Part shown: positions 7,764-16,945 of the stretch, piece by piece
Numbering within the stretch: the first letter of the stretch is position 1
Layout: each line of letters begins with the position of its first letter
From: Rubrivivax sp.
GTDB lineage: Bacteria; Pseudomonadota; Gammaproteobacteria; Burkholderiales; Burkholderiaceae_C
Direction of reading: 5' to 3'
Assembly: GCA_021300575.1 (NCBI GenBank)
Contig: JAJTDM010000058.1
Location: 1 to 40,062, forward strand
Length of the DNA: 40,062 nt
Translations under genes and position numbers: made by a program
The notes under the pieces: generated by a model
Told to the model about the DNA's origin: nothing
Seen by the model: only the letters and a program-made list of their open reading frames with translations
Databases searched by the model: none

Positions 7764-8401
7764 AAATCGACTTCGTCTCCGACATCGCCTGCCCCTGGTG
7801 CGCCGTGGGCGTGAATGCGCTGGAAATCGCCCTGAAGAACATCGGCGGCGACATCCCGGTGGAGCTGCACTTTCAGCCCTTCGAGCTGAACCCGCAGATG
7901 CGCCCGGAGGGTGAGGACGCGGTGGCCTACCTCTCGGCCAAGTACGGCATCTCGGCCGAGCAGATCGCGCGCAACCAGGCCGCCATCCGCGAGCGCGGGG
8001 CGGCGGTGGGCTTCAGCTTCGGCACCCGCGCGCGGGTGTGGAACACCTTTGACGCCCACCGCTTGCTGCATTGGGCAGGAGAAGAAGGCCCGCAGGGCGC
8101 ACAGCGCTCACTCAAGCACGCGCTGCTGCAGGCCTACCACGGCCAAGGACACAACCCGAGCGACGCCGAGGTGCTGCTGGGCGCCGCCGTCAGCGCCGGG
8201 CTGGACGCGGCCCGCGCCCGCGAGGTGCTGGGCAGCGACGAGTTCAGCGCCGAGGTGCGGCAGGCTGAAAGCTTCTGGCAGCAGGCGGGCATCCGCTCCG
8301 TGCCTTCGGTGGTGGTGAACGACCGCCACCTGATCCAGGGCGGCCAGCCGCCCGAAGTGTTCGAACAAGCCCTGCGGCAGATTGCAGCCGAGGCGGGCTG
8401 A
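7760..8401 (+). CDS. DsbA-family oxidoreductase, FrnE-like
   Basis: 213 residues from ATG 7760, which overlaps the Uma2 stop (ATGA). The thioredoxin fold begins with a short strand and the active-site CPWC (Cys11, Cys14), followed by the helical insertion typical of DsbA/FrnE proteins. The cis-Pro loop is SVPS near residue 182, followed by HLIQGGQPPEVF. There is no signal peptide, so it acts in the cytoplasm. FrnE-like proteins catalyse thiol-disulfide exchange and are often linked to oxidative stress; 2-hydroxychromene-2-carboxylate isomerases share the fold but usually lack the CxxC pair. Substrate unknown. Confidence 0.88.
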   Translation: MKIDFVSDIACPWCAVGVNALEIALKNIGGDIPVELHFQPFELNPQMRPEGEDAVAYLSAKYGISAEQIARNQAAIRERGAAVGFSFGTRARVWNTFDAHRLLHWAGEEGPQGAQRSLKHALLQAYHGQGHNPSDAEVLLGAAVSAGLDAARAREVLGSDEFSAEVRQAESFWQQAGIRSVPSVVVNDRHLIQGGQPPEVFEQALRQIAAEAG

Positions 8402-8444
8402 ACCCGAGGCCGCAAGGTCTCGCACACCCCACAGGAGACTTCCC

Positions 8445-9329
8445 ATGAAACTCACCCCCGAGCAACGCGAACAATTCGACCGCGACGGCTACCTGTTCTT
8501 TCCCAGCCTGTTCACGCCCGAGGAGACGGCCGCGCTCAACGCCGCCGTGCCCGAGCTCTACAGCCGCCGCGAGGCCTACAACGTGCGCGAGCGCGGCTCG
8601 GAGGCCGTGCGCACCAACTTCGCCGCCCACATGTACAGCGCGCCGTTCGCCCGCCTGGCGCGGCACCCGCGCATGATCGAGCCGGTGGAGGAGTTGTTCG
8701 GTGAGCAGCTCTACATGCACCAGTTCAAGATCAACGGCAAGATGGCCTTCGAGGGCGATGTCTGGCAGTGGCACCAGGACTACGGCACCTGGCTGAACGA
8801 CGACATGATGCCCGAGGCCCGGGCCATGAACGTGGCCATCTTCCTGGACGACGTGAACGCCTTCAACGGGCCGCTGATGTTCATTCCCGGCTCGCACAAG
8901 CGCGGCGTGGTGGACGCCAGGCACGACCTCACCACCACCAGCTACCCGCTGTGGACCGTGAGCAACGGCCTGATCACCGAGCTGGTGGCGCGCGGCGGGG
9001 GCAAGAACGGCGGCATCGTCAGCCCCACCGGCCCGGCCGGCTCGATGATCCTGTTCCACAGCTGCCTGGTGCATGCCTCCACCAGCAACCTCTCGCCCTG
9101 GAACCGCGTCAGCGTCTACCTGAGCCTGTGCGCCGTGTCCAACCACATCCGCCGCTACAAGCGCCCCGAGTACATCGCCCACCGCGACTTCACACCCATC
9201 ACCTGCCTGCCCGACGACTGCCTGCTCAAGGACTACCCGGTGGACCTGCCGTGGAAGGACGGCGTGCCGGCCAGCGCGCTGCAGACCTCGCCCGAGCCGG
9301 TGGATTTCGGGGTGACTGAGCCCGCTTGA
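8445..9329 (+). CDS. Phytanoyl-CoA dioxygenase (PhyH) family Fe(II)/2-oxoglutarate oxygenase
   Basis: 294 residues from ATG 8445, with CAGGAGA upstream (8432-8438). The double-stranded beta-helix metal triad is visible as His110-Gln-Asp112 in WQWHQDYG and a distal His at about 210 in HSCLVHAS. An Arg a few residues later (WNRVSVYLS) should bind 2-oxoglutarate. FIPGSHKRG is typical of the family and of ectoine hydroxylase relatives. The reaction is presumably hydroxylation of a small molecule with loss of CO2 from 2-oxoglutarate; neighbours do not reveal the substrate. Not EctD by context, since no ectoine genes are near. Confidence 0.88.
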   Translation: MKLTPEQREQFDRDGYLFFPSLFTPEETAALNAAVPELYSRREAYNVRERGSEAVRTNFAAHMYSAPFARLARHPRMIEPVEELFGEQLYMHQFKINGKMAFEGDVWQWHQDYGTWLNDDMMPEARAMNVAIFLDDVNAFNGPLMFIPGSHKRGVVDARHDLTTTSYPLWTVSNGLITELVARGGGKNGGIVSPTGPAGSMILFHSCLVHASTSNLSPWNRVSVYLSLCAVSNHIRRYKRPEYIAHRDFTPITCLPDDCLLKDYPVDLPWKDGVPASALQTSPEPVDFGVTEPA

Positions 9330-9361
9330 GGCGGCTTGAATGTGGGTGCTGGCGACACCTT

Positions 9362-9404
9362 AAAGTCGTTTATAGTGGAATAGGAATCCAATTTAAACGA
9401 CTTT
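9362..9404 (+). promoter_or_regulatory. 11-bp inverted repeat over the start of the DUF4143 ATPase gene
   Basis: AAAGTCGTTTA (9362-9372) and TAAACGACTTT (9394-9404) form a perfect inverted repeat separated by 21 bases. The left arm overlaps a TATAGT (9371-9376) that could be a -10 box, and the right arm includes the first two bases of the TTG start codon. The A/T-rich sequence stands out from its surroundings. An operator, perhaps for autoregulation, is the likeliest reading; a translational hairpin is the alternative. Confidence 0.55.
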
Positions 9405-10650
9405 GAAGCCCCGCACGCTCACCTCCGCCCTCCGAATCGCGAGTGCCGGTTTCCCGGTGGTCCTGCTCACTGGCCCGCGGCAAGTGGGCAAGACCACCTT
9501 GCTCCAGATGTGCGCACAGGAGGAAGCTGCTGCTGCGGGAGACGCTGTCCGGCGAGCCTATGTGACCCTGGACGACCTGGATGCGCGTGAGCTGGCCCGG
9601 CGCGACCCGGCGCTGTTTCTGCAGACCTGGCCGGCACCTGTGTTGATCGACGAAGTCCAGTACGCGCCGCAGCTCTTTTCGGCCATCAAGCTGCACGTGG
9701 ACCGTCACCGGCGCCCAGGCGACTTCTGGTTGACGGGGTCGCAGAAATTCCACCTGATGAAGGGCATCAGCGAGAGCCTGGCCGGGCGGGTGGCCATCCT
9801 GGATCTGCTGGGTTTGTCCCAGGCGGAGGCCGCCGGTCGCGGTGCTGAAGCGCAGCCTTTTGTACCGACCACCACATGGCTGGAAGGCGCGCGGCGGCGG
9901 GCTGCCCCCGTGAGCCTGCAGCAGCTTTATCAGCGCATCTGGCTGGGCGGCTTCCCCGCCTTGAACGAACAGGGGCCGCCGGCCCGGGAGCTGTTTTTCC
10001 GCTCTTACGTCCAGACCTATCTGCAGCGCGATGTACCCGAACTGTTGCGGGTGTCCGACCTGCTGGCCTTCAACCGGTTCCTGGCCGCCACGGCGGCGCG
10101 CACTGGGCAGCTGTTGAATATCGCATCCATCGCCCGCGATGTGGACATCGACCACAAGACAGCGACCGCCTGGCTGTCCTTGCTGGAGGCTTCGGGCCTC
10201 GTTTACCTGCTGCATCCTTTCCACACCAACCTCAGCAAGCGCCTCGTGAAGGCGCCCAAGCTCTACTTCCTCGATACCGGGCTGGCGGCTTGGCTGAGCC
10301 GCTGGCCGGACGCGGCTTCCCTTGAGGCCGGCAGCCTGTCAGGCGCGATGCTGGAGACCTGGGCCGTGACCGAGGTGATCAAGAGTTGGTGGCATTCGGG
10401 GCGTGAGGCCTTCGTGCACTTCTACCGCGATGTCGATCAACAGGAGGTGGACCTGCTGATCGAACAAGGCGATACGCTGTACCCGGTGGAAATCAAGAAG
10501 ACGGCGTCTCCCTCGCAGCATGCTCGCCGGCACTTCCGAGTGCTGGAGAAGCTGGGCAGACCCATCGGGCCCGGCGCCGTGCTGTGCCTGGTTCCGCGCG
10601 ATGTGCCGCTGTCGGCCGATGTCACGGCCATTCCCATGAGCTACCTCTGA
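9403..10650 (+). CDS. AAA+ ATPase with C-terminal DUF4143 domain
   Basis: 415 residues from TTG 9403. The family normally begins a few residues before a K-R/P-x-L helix and the ATP site, which fits this start. Walker A is GPRQVGKT (24-31), Walker B PVLIDE (79-84), and the sensor strand FWLTGSQ follows near 110. The C-terminal DUF4143 domain ends with EVDLLIE and YPVEIKK, the D and E-x-K spacing of a PD-(D/E)xK nuclease-like fold. The family is very widespread and often mobile; its function is not established. Both flanking genes are metabolic and on the same strand, and the gene has its own repeat-flanked promoter region, so it looks like an independent unit. Confidence 0.88.
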   Translation: MKPRTLTSALRIASAGFPVVLLTGPRQVGKTTLLQMCAQEEAAAAGDAVRRAYVTLDDLDARELARRDPALFLQTWPAPVLIDEVQYAPQLFSAIKLHVDRHRRPGDFWLTGSQKFHLMKGISESLAGRVAILDLLGLSQAEAAGRGAEAQPFVPTTTWLEGARRRAAPVSLQQLYQRIWLGGFPALNEQGPPARELFFRSYVQTYLQRDVPELLRVSDLLAFNRFLAATAARTGQLLNIASIARDVDIDHKTATAWLSLLEASGLVYLLHPFHTNLSKRLVKAPKLYFLDTGLAAWLSRWPDAASLEAGSLSGAMLETWAVTEVIKSWWHSGREAFVHFYRDVDQQEVDLLIEQGDTLYPVEIKKTASPSQHARRHFRVLEKLGRPIGPGAVLCLVPRDVPLSADVTAIPMSYL

Positions 10651-10671
10651 CCCCTGGAAAGCACCTCCCCC

Positions 10672-12027
10672 ATGAGCCTGCACCGCCAACTCCAGCAACG
10701 CGCCGCCGAAGGGCGGCCCATCCGTGTCGGCCTGATCGGGGCCGGCAAGTTCGGCTCGATGTACCTGTCGCAGGTGCCGCGCACGCCGGGCGTGCACCTG
10801 GTGGGCATTGCCGACCTGTCGCCTGATGCGGCGCGGGCCAACCTGGCGCGCGTGGGCTGGGAGGCGCAGCGCACGCAAGCCGCCTCGCTGGACGTTGCGG
10901 TCAAGGACGGCAGCACGCATGTGGGCGAGGACTGGCGCGCACTCGTCTCGCACCCGGCCATCGACGTGGTGGTGGAGTGCACCGGCCACCCCATTGCCGC
11001 GGTGGACCACTGCCTGGAGGCCTTCGCCCACGGCAAGCATGTGGTGAACGTCACGGTGGAGGCTGATGCCTTCTGCGGCCCGCTGCTGGCGCGGCGCGCG
11101 GCGCAGGCCGGCGTCGTCTATTCGCTGGCCTATGGCGACCAGCCGGCCATGATCTGCGACCTGGTGGACTGGGCGCGCACCTGCGGCTTCCCCGTCGTGG
11201 CGGCCGGGCGCGGGCACAAGTGGCTGCCGCACTTTTGCGAGTCCACGCCCGAGACGGTGTGGGGCTACTACGGCCTGACGCCCGAGCAGGCCGCGCGCGG
11301 CGGCTTGAACCCCAAGATGTTCAACAGCTTCCTGGACGGCTCCAAGCCCAGCATCGAGAGCACGGCGGTGAGCAACGCCACCGGCCTTTCGGTGCCATCC
11401 AACGGCCTGCTGTACCCGCCCGCCAGCGTGGAGGACATCCCCTTCGTCACCCGGCCGCGCGCCGAGGGGGGCGTGCTGGAGCGCAAGGGCATGGTGGAGG
11501 TGATCTCCAGCCTGGAGGCCGACGGCCGCGTCATCCCCTACGACATCCGCATGGGCGTGTGGGTGACGGTGGAAGGCGAGACCGACTACATCCGCCACTG
11601 CTTCGAGGAATACAACGCCCACACCGACCCGAGCGGGCGCTACTTCACGCTCTACAAGCGCTGGCACCTGATCGGCCTGGAGGTGGGCCAGAGCGTGGCC
11701 AGCGTGGCGCTGCGGCGCGAACCCACGGGCGTGGCCACGGGCTGGAACGCCGACGTGGTGGCCACCGCCAAGCGCGACCTGGCCCCGGGCGAGCTGCTGG
11801 ACGGCGAGGGCGGCTACACCGTGTGGGGCAAGCTGCTGCCGGCCACCACCTCCATGGCCCAAGGCGGCCTGCCGCTGGGCCTGGCGCACGGCATCCGCGT
11901 GGCGCGCCCGGTGAAGAAGGGGCAGAGCCTCAGCTGGGACGATGTGGTGATGGACACCACCACGCGCGCCTACGCCCTGCGCAAGGAACTGGAAGCCGGG
12001 TTTGTGCCGGGGGGCGGGCTGGGCTGA
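10672..12027 (+). CDS. NAD(P)-binding oxidoreductase with C-terminal SAF domain (homoserine dehydrogenase-like)
   Basis: 451 residues from ATG 10672. The Rossmann motif GLIGAGKFG is at residues 20-28, followed by VGIADLS at the end of the second strand. The middle part contains a homoserine-dehydrogenase-like region (VNVTVEADAFCGPLLA). The last 100 residues match a SAF domain (AKRDLAPGELLDGEGG, VKKGQSLSWDDV). Proteins with this layout are found beside peptide/amide ABC transporters and sugar-acid pathways; the substrate is unknown. It starts a plus-strand run of transporter and amidase genes after a 30-bp gap, suggesting that it works on the imported compound. Confidence 0.75.
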   Translation: MSLHRQLQQRAAEGRPIRVGLIGAGKFGSMYLSQVPRTPGVHLVGIADLSPDAARANLARVGWEAQRTQAASLDVAVKDGSTHVGEDWRALVSHPAIDVVVECTGHPIAAVDHCLEAFAHGKHVVNVTVEADAFCGPLLARRAAQAGVVYSLAYGDQPAMICDLVDWARTCGFPVVAAGRGHKWLPHFCESTPETVWGYYGLTPEQAARGGLNPKMFNSFLDGSKPSIESTAVSNATGLSVPSNGLLYPPASVEDIPFVTRPRAEGGVLERKGMVEVISSLEADGRVIPYDIRMGVWVTVEGETDYIRHCFEEYNAHTDPSGRYFTLYKRWHLIGLEVGQSVASVALRREPTGVATGWNADVVATAKRDLAPGELLDGEGGYTVWGKLLPATTSMAQGGLPLGLAHGIRVARPVKKGQSLSWDDVVMDTTTRAYALRKELEAGFVPGGGLG

Positions 12028-12057
12028 AGCTGGCGCAATCCGCGTTATCGTCTCCTC

Positions 12058-13053
12058 GTGAATCTGCTCGACGTCACCGATCTGCGCGTCACCCTGCAGA
12101 CCAGCCGCGGCCCGGCCGATGCGCTGCGCGGCATCTCGTTTTCGATGGCCCGCGGCGACACCGTAGGGCTGATCGGCGAATCAGGCTGCGGCAAGTCCAT
12201 CACCGCCCTGGCGCTGATGGGTCTGCTGCCCGAAGGCGCGCAGGTCTCGGGCTCCATCCGCCTGGCGGGGCAGGAACTCACCACGCTGGACGAAGCCGCG
12301 CTGTGCGCCTTGCGCGGCGCGAAGATGGGCATGGTGTTCCAGGAGCCGATGACGGCGCTGAACCCGCTGCACACCATCGGGCGGCAGATTGCCGAGTCGC
12401 TGCGGCTGCACCGCCGCCTCAGCGCCCGCGAGGCCAGAGCCGAGGCGCTGCGCCTGCTGGAGCGGGTGCAGCTGCCGCAGGCCGCGCAGCGCCTGGACGC
12501 CTACCCGCACCAGCTCTCGGGCGGCCAGCGCCAGCGCGTGGTGATCGCCATCGCGCTGGCCTGCGGGCCGGACCTGCTGATCGCCGACGAACCCACCACG
12601 GCGCTGGACGTCACCATCCAGCGCGAAGTGCTGGACCTGATCGCCGAGCTGGTGGCCGAGGACGGCATGGGCTTGCTGCTCATCAGCCACGACCTGGGCG
12701 TGATGGCCCAGACCGTGCGTCGCCTGCTGGTGATGTACGCCGGCACGGTGGTGGAAAGCGGCGCCACGGCCGAGGTCTTCGCTCACCTGGCCCACCCCTA
12801 CACGCGCGGGCTGTTCTCGGCCCGGCCGCGCATCGGGCTGGCGCGTGGCACGCGGCTGTCCACCATCCCGGGCAAGGTGCCGGAGCTGGCCGACATGCCC
12901 ACCGGCTGCCCCTTCGCCGAGCGCTGCAGCCAGGCCGAAGAGCGCTGCCGCGTGACGGACCCGCCGAACGTGGAAGTGTCGCCCGGGCACTTGGCGCGGT
13001 GCGTGAAGGCCGACGCATGGACCGAGGCACCGTTGCAGGATGCCCTTGCATGA
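12058..13053 (+). CDS. Peptide/nickel-type ABC transporter ATPase, OppD/DppD family
   Basis: 331 residues from GTG 12058. Walker A GESGCGKS (40-47), Q-loop Gln95, signature LSGGQ (153-157), Walker B LLIADE (173-178) and His211 of the H-loop are all present, so it should hydrolyse ATP. The C-terminal oligo_HPY region contains Cys284, Cys290, Cys297 and Cys315, the spacing seen in DppD/OppD proteins that bind a 4Fe-4S cluster. It pairs with the OppF-type ATPase downstream. No Shine-Dalgarno is evident at this start, but family length supports it. Confidence 0.92.
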   Translation: MNLLDVTDLRVTLQTSRGPADALRGISFSMARGDTVGLIGESGCGKSITALALMGLLPEGAQVSGSIRLAGQELTTLDEAALCALRGAKMGMVFQEPMTALNPLHTIGRQIAESLRLHRRLSAREARAEALRLLERVQLPQAAQRLDAYPHQLSGGQRQRVVIAIALACGPDLLIADEPTTALDVTIQREVLDLIAELVAEDGMGLLLISHDLGVMAQTVRRLLVMYAGTVVESGATAEVFAHLAHPYTRGLFSARPRIGLARGTRLSTIPGKVPELADMPTGCPFAERCSQAEERCRVTDPPNVEVSPGHLARCVKADAWTEAPLQDALA

Positions 13054-13132
13054 GCCCTGGCACCCGCCCATCCGACAGCCGCGTTCTGCCAGTCCTATGC
13101 TGGTGGGCACGGGCCGACCAAGGGGCCTGCGC

Positions 13133-14002
13133 ATGACCGAGCCCCTGCTCGTCATCGACCACGTCAGCAAGCAGTACCGCCTGCCGCGCGAGCACCTGCT
13201 GGCGGCCGCTCCGGTGGTGCAGGCGCTGGACGATGTGAGCTTCACGCTGCAGCCCGGGCGCAGCCTGGGCATCGTGGGCGAGTCGGGCTCGGGCAAGAGC
13301 ACGCTGGCGCGGCTGGTGATGGCGCTGGAGGCGCCCACTCACGGGCGCGTTGTGCTCGACGGCCAGGACCTCAACACCCTGTCGCCGGCGGAGCTGCGCC
13401 GTACGCGCTCCAAGGTGCAGATGGTGTTCCAGGACCCGTACGGCTCGCTGGACCCGCGCCGCACCGTGGGGCAGACGGTGGCCGAGCCGCTGGCCGTGCT
13501 GCACGGTGCCTCGCGCAGCGAGCAGCGCGCGCGTGCGGGCGAGGCGCTGGAGGCCGTGGGCTTGCGCGCGGCCGACCTGGCCAAGTACCCGCATGAGTTC
13601 TCCGGCGGCCAACGCCAGCGCATCGCCATCGCCCGGGCGCTGATCACGCGGCCCAAGCTCATCGTGGCCGACGAGCCCGTGAGCGCGCTGGACGTGTCGG
13701 TGCAGGCCCAGGTGCTGAACCTGATGCAGGACCTGCAGGACCAGTTCGGCGTGACCTACCTCTTCATCAGCCACGACCTGAGCGTGGTCGACCTGGTGTG
13801 CGACGAGGTGGTGGTGCTGCAGGCCGGCCGCATCGTCGAGCAAGGCCCGCCCGCAAGGCTGTTCCAGCGCCCCGAACACCCGTACACGCAACGCCTGCTG
13901 GCGGCCGTGCCGGGGTTGGTGCCCGCGCGCACCCAGGCCGCCGCGCCGCCGCCGCGCGCGCCCGTCGCAGAATCGCGTGTCTTGCCCTCTTCATCCGTCT
14001 GA
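13133..14002 (+). CDS. Peptide/nickel-type ABC transporter ATPase, OppF/DppF family
   Basis: 289 residues from ATG 13133, with AAGGGG about ten bases upstream. The earlier in-frame extension to 13040 lies in a proline-rich non-homologous stretch and was left out. Walker A GESGSGKST (49-57), signature FSGGQ (156-160) and Walker B LIVADE (176-181) are intact. The C-terminus is short and proline-rich, after the HPYT segment. It would form a heterodimer with the OppD-type ATPase at the inner face of a membrane permease pair. No such permeases are encoded before or after it here. Confidence 0.92.
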   Translation: MTEPLLVIDHVSKQYRLPREHLLAAAPVVQALDDVSFTLQPGRSLGIVGESGSGKSTLARLVMALEAPTHGRVVLDGQDLNTLSPAELRRTRSKVQMVFQDPYGSLDPRRTVGQTVAEPLAVLHGASRSEQRARAGEALEAVGLRAADLAKYPHEFSGGQRQRIAIARALITRPKLIVADEPVSALDVSVQAQVLNLMQDLQDQFGVTYLFISHDLSVVDLVCDEVVVLQAGRIVEQGPPARLFQRPEHPYTQRLLAAVPGLVPARTQAAAPPPRAPVAESRVLPSSSV

Positions 14003-14032
14003 CCCCTGTCCGTCTCACCAAGGAGCTGCCCC

Positions 14033-15532
14033 ATGGATCTCTCCCGCCGTCACCTCAATACCCTGCTGGCTGGCGTGCCGCTGGCCGGGGCGCTGCCCGA
14101 GGCGCTGGCCCAGTCACGCAAGGACAACGTGACGATTGCCATGGTGCTGGAACCGCCCGGCCTGGACCCGACCACCGCGCCTTCAGCGGCCATCGGCGAG
14201 ATCGTGCACTACAACGTGCTGGAAGGCCTGACCAAGATCCAGATGGACGGTGCGGTGACGCCGCTGCTGGCCGAGAACTGGGGCCACACGCCCGACGGCA
14301 AGACCTACACCTTCAGGCTGCGCAAGGGCCTGAAGTTCTCCGACGGCTCGGCCCTGACCGCCGAGACGGTGAAGTTCAGCTTCGAGCGCGCCAAGGCGCC
14401 GGGCAGCACCAACAAGGCCAAGAAGGCGGTGTTCGACAACATCTCCAGCGTGGTGGCGCACGACGAACACACCGTCATCCTGGTGCTGGACAAGGCCGAC
14501 TCCACGCTGCCCTTCCGCCTGGGCGAGAACACCGCCGTCATCCTGCACCCCAACAGCGCCGCCACGGCCGCCACCAGGCCCGTGGGCACCGGCCCGTACA
14601 GGCTGGAGAACTGGGCCAAGGGCAGCGCGGTGACGCTGGTGAAGTGGGACGGCCACCGCGACGCGGCCAAGGTCAAGATCAAGAAGGTGACCTTCCGCTT
14701 CATCAACGACCCGGCCGCCCAGGTGGCCGCGTTGCTGGCCGGCGACATCGACGGCATGCCCCGCTTCGGCGCGCTGACAGCGCTCAAGCAGTTCCAGGGC
14801 GACAAGCGCTTCACGGTGGAAGTGGGCAGCACCGCCGGCAAGGGTGTGCTGTCCATCAACAACCGCAAGGCGCCGCTGAACGACGTGCGCGTGCGCCGCG
14901 CCATCACCCACGCCATCGACCGCAAGGCCTTCATCGACGGCGCGCAGGAAGGCCTGGGCAAGCCCATCGGCAGCCATTTCGCGCCCACCGACATCGGCTA
15001 CCAGGACCTCACCGGGATGTACCCGCACAACCCGGACAAGGCGCGCGCACTGCTGAAGGAAGCCGGCATCACCGGCCCGCTGAACCTCACGCTGACGCTG
15101 CCGCCGCCGGCCTACGCCCGCAAGGGCGGCGAAATCATTGCCGCGCAACTGGCGAAAGTGGGCATCAACGCCAAGATCGAGAACGTGGAGTGGGCGCAGT
15201 GGCTGAGCGGCCCGTTCAAGGGCAACTTCGACCTGACCATCATCAACCACGTGGAGCCGCTGGACTACGCCACCGCCTACGCCGACCCGAACTACTACTT
15301 CGGCTACGACAGCGCCAAGTTCCGCGGCCTGGTGGCCACGTTGGCGGCCACCTCCAACGGCCAGGAGAAGGGCCGGCTGTGGCGCGAGATCCAGCGCCAG
15401 CTGGCCGAGGACGCGGTCAACGCCTGGATCTGGAACCCGGCGCAGGTGGCGGTGTTCCGCAAGGGCCTGAAGGGCCTGTGGAACAGCTCGCCGATCTTCG
15501 CCAACGACATGGCGGCGGTGAGCTGGGGTTGA
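14033..15532 (+). CDS. ABC transporter substrate-binding protein, family 5 (peptide/opine/nickel type)
   Basis: 499 residues from ATG 14033, with AAGGAG at 14020-14025. The N-terminus MDLSRRHLNTLLAG is a twin-arginine-like or Sec signal with cleavage likely after ALA near residue 26, so the protein is periplasmic. The SBP_bac_5 signature follows: VTPLLAENW, YTFRLRKGLKFSDG with TAETVKFSFER, GTGPYRLENW, and RVRRAITHAIDRKAF. It lies 30 bases after the ATPase pair and 9 before the amidase. Ligand unknown; the amidase next door suggests an amide or short peptide. Confidence 0.92.
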   Translation: MDLSRRHLNTLLAGVPLAGALPEALAQSRKDNVTIAMVLEPPGLDPTTAPSAAIGEIVHYNVLEGLTKIQMDGAVTPLLAENWGHTPDGKTYTFRLRKGLKFSDGSALTAETVKFSFERAKAPGSTNKAKKAVFDNISSVVAHDEHTVILVLDKADSTLPFRLGENTAVILHPNSAATAATRPVGTGPYRLENWAKGSAVTLVKWDGHRDAAKVKIKKVTFRFINDPAAQVAALLAGDIDGMPRFGALTALKQFQGDKRFTVEVGSTAGKGVLSINNRKAPLNDVRVRRAITHAIDRKAFIDGAQEGLGKPIGSHFAPTDIGYQDLTGMYPHNPDKARALLKEAGITGPLNLTLTLPPPAYARKGGEIIAAQLAKVGINAKIENVEWAQWLSGPFKGNFDLTIINHVEPLDYATAYADPNYYFGYDSAKFRGLVATLAATSNGQEKGRLWREIQRQLAEDAVNAWIWNPAQVAVFRKGLKGLWNSSPIFANDMAAVSWG

Positions 15533-15541
15533 GCACCTGAC

Positions 15542-16945
15542 ATGGCTGAACTTCATGAGCTGAGCGCGGCGGCGCTCTCGCGCCTGTACGCCGCGGACCA
15601 GGCCTCCCCCGTGGAGGTTGCCCAGGCGGTGATCGCCCACATCGCGCGCTGGGAGCCGCAGCTGTGCGCGCTTTACGCCTACGACCCCGAGGGCGCGCTG
15701 GGCCAGGCGCGCGAGAGCGAAGCCCGCTGGCGCGCGGGCCGGGCGCTGTCGCCCCTGGACGGCGTGCCGCTCACGCTCAAGGAGAACATCGCTACCAAGG
15801 GCGTGCCCCTGCCCGCGGGCACCGCCGCCACGGTGCTGGTGCCGGCCACCGAAGACGCCCCGCCGGCCGCGCGGCTGCGTGAGGCCGGCTGCGTGCTGCT
15901 GGGCAAGACCACCATGCCCGACTACGGCATGCTGACCTCGGGGCTGTCGAGTTTTCACCATCTGTCGCGCAACCCGTGGAACCTGGCGCTCAACCCCGGC
16001 GGCAGCAGCGCGGGGGCGGCAGCGGCGGCTGCGGCGGGCTACGGCCCGCTGCACGTGGGCACCGACATCGGCGGCTCCATCCGCCTGCCGGCCGGGCTGT
16101 GCGGCCTGTTTGGGCTCAAACCTAGCCTCGGGCGCATCCCCATCAAGCCGCCCTATGCCGGGCGGGTGGCCGGGCCGATGACGCGCACCGTCACCGACGC
16201 CGCGCTGATGATGCGCCCGCTGACCCAGCCCGACTGGCGCGACACCACCAGCCTGCCGGCGCACGACATCGACTGGGACGACCTGCACATCGAGCTGCGC
16301 GGCCTGCGCATCGGCCTGCAACTGGAGGCCGGCTGGGGCCTGCCCGCCGACGCGGAAACGCTGGCGGCGGTGCAGGCTGCAGCGCGCGCCTTCGAGGCCG
16401 CCGGTGCAATCGTGGAGCCCATGGGAGCGTTCTCCACGCGCGAGATGGCTGATGGGCTGGACCGCTTCTGGCGCATGCGTTCGTACCTGGACATGAGCGC
16501 CCTGCCGCCCGAGCGCCAGGCCAAGGTGCTGCCCTACATCCGGCAGTGGGTGGCTACTGGTGCCACGCTCACCGCGGCCGAGGTCTTCCACGGCTACAGC
16601 CAGATGGCCGCGCTGCGCGAGGCGGCCGTGGCGGCCTGCCAGCCCTTCGACTTCGTGCTGTCGCCGGTGAACCCGGTGTCCAGCTACCCGGCCGACTGGG
16701 CCAGCCCGATCAACGACCCCGCGCGCCCGTTCGAGCACATCCCCTTCACGCTGCCTTACAACATGAGCGAGCAGCCCGCGGCCAGCATCGACTGCGGCGT
16801 GACCTCGGGTGGCCAGCCCATCGGGCTGCAGATCGTGGGACATCGGCATGACGACATCGGCGTGATGCGCATGGCCCGCGCCTGGGAACAGATGCGGCCC
16901 GTGCCGCGGCCCTGGCCGCAGCCGCCGGGAACAACCTCAACGTGA
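15542..16945 (+). CDS. Amidase signature family hydrolase
   Basis: 467 residues from ATG 15542. The Ser-cisSer-Lys triad is complete: Lys80 in TLKENIATKG, cis-Ser155 in NPGGSSAG, and nucleophile Ser179 in GTDIGGSIRLPA. The spacing (75 and 24 residues) equals that of characterised members such as FAAH. It hydrolyses a C-N amide bond, in the cytoplasm since there is no signal peptide. GatA is unlikely because gatB and gatC are absent. Position after the binding protein suggests that it processes the imported substrate. The stop overlaps the next start (GTGA). Confidence 0.92.
   Translation: MAELHELSAAALSRLYAADQASPVEVAQAVIAHIARWEPQLCALYAYDPEGALGQARESEARWRAGRALSPLDGVPLTLKENIATKGVPLPAGTAATVLVPATEDAPPAARLREAGCVLLGKTTMPDYGMLTSGLSSFHHLSRNPWNLALNPGGSSAGAAAAAAAGYGPLHVGTDIGGSIRLPAGLCGLFGLKPSLGRIPIKPPYAGRVAGPMTRTVTDAALMMRPLTQPDWRDTTSLPAHDIDWDDLHIELRGLRIGLQLEAGWGLPADAETLAAVQAAARAFEAAGAIVEPMGAFSTREMADGLDRFWRMRSYLDMSALPPERQAKVLPYIRQWVATGATLTAAEVFHGYSQMAALREAAVAACQPFDFVLSPVNPVSSYPADWASPINDPARPFEHIPFTLPYNMSEQPAASIDCGVTSGGQPIGLQIVGHRHDDIGVMRMARAWEQMRPVPRPWPQPPGTTST

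Noticed and set aside
11220..13136. 638-codon plus-strand frame overlapping the SAF dehydrogenase and the OppD-type ATPase
   Set aside because: Out-of-frame shadow of two strongly supported genes; Arg/Ala/Gly-rich composition.
14183..16849. 888-codon open frame on the minus strand across the binding-protein and amidase genes
   Set aside because: It is opposite two genes with clear family motifs; its translation is repetitive His/Gly/Ala/Arg-rich text typical of antisense frames in high-G+C DNA.
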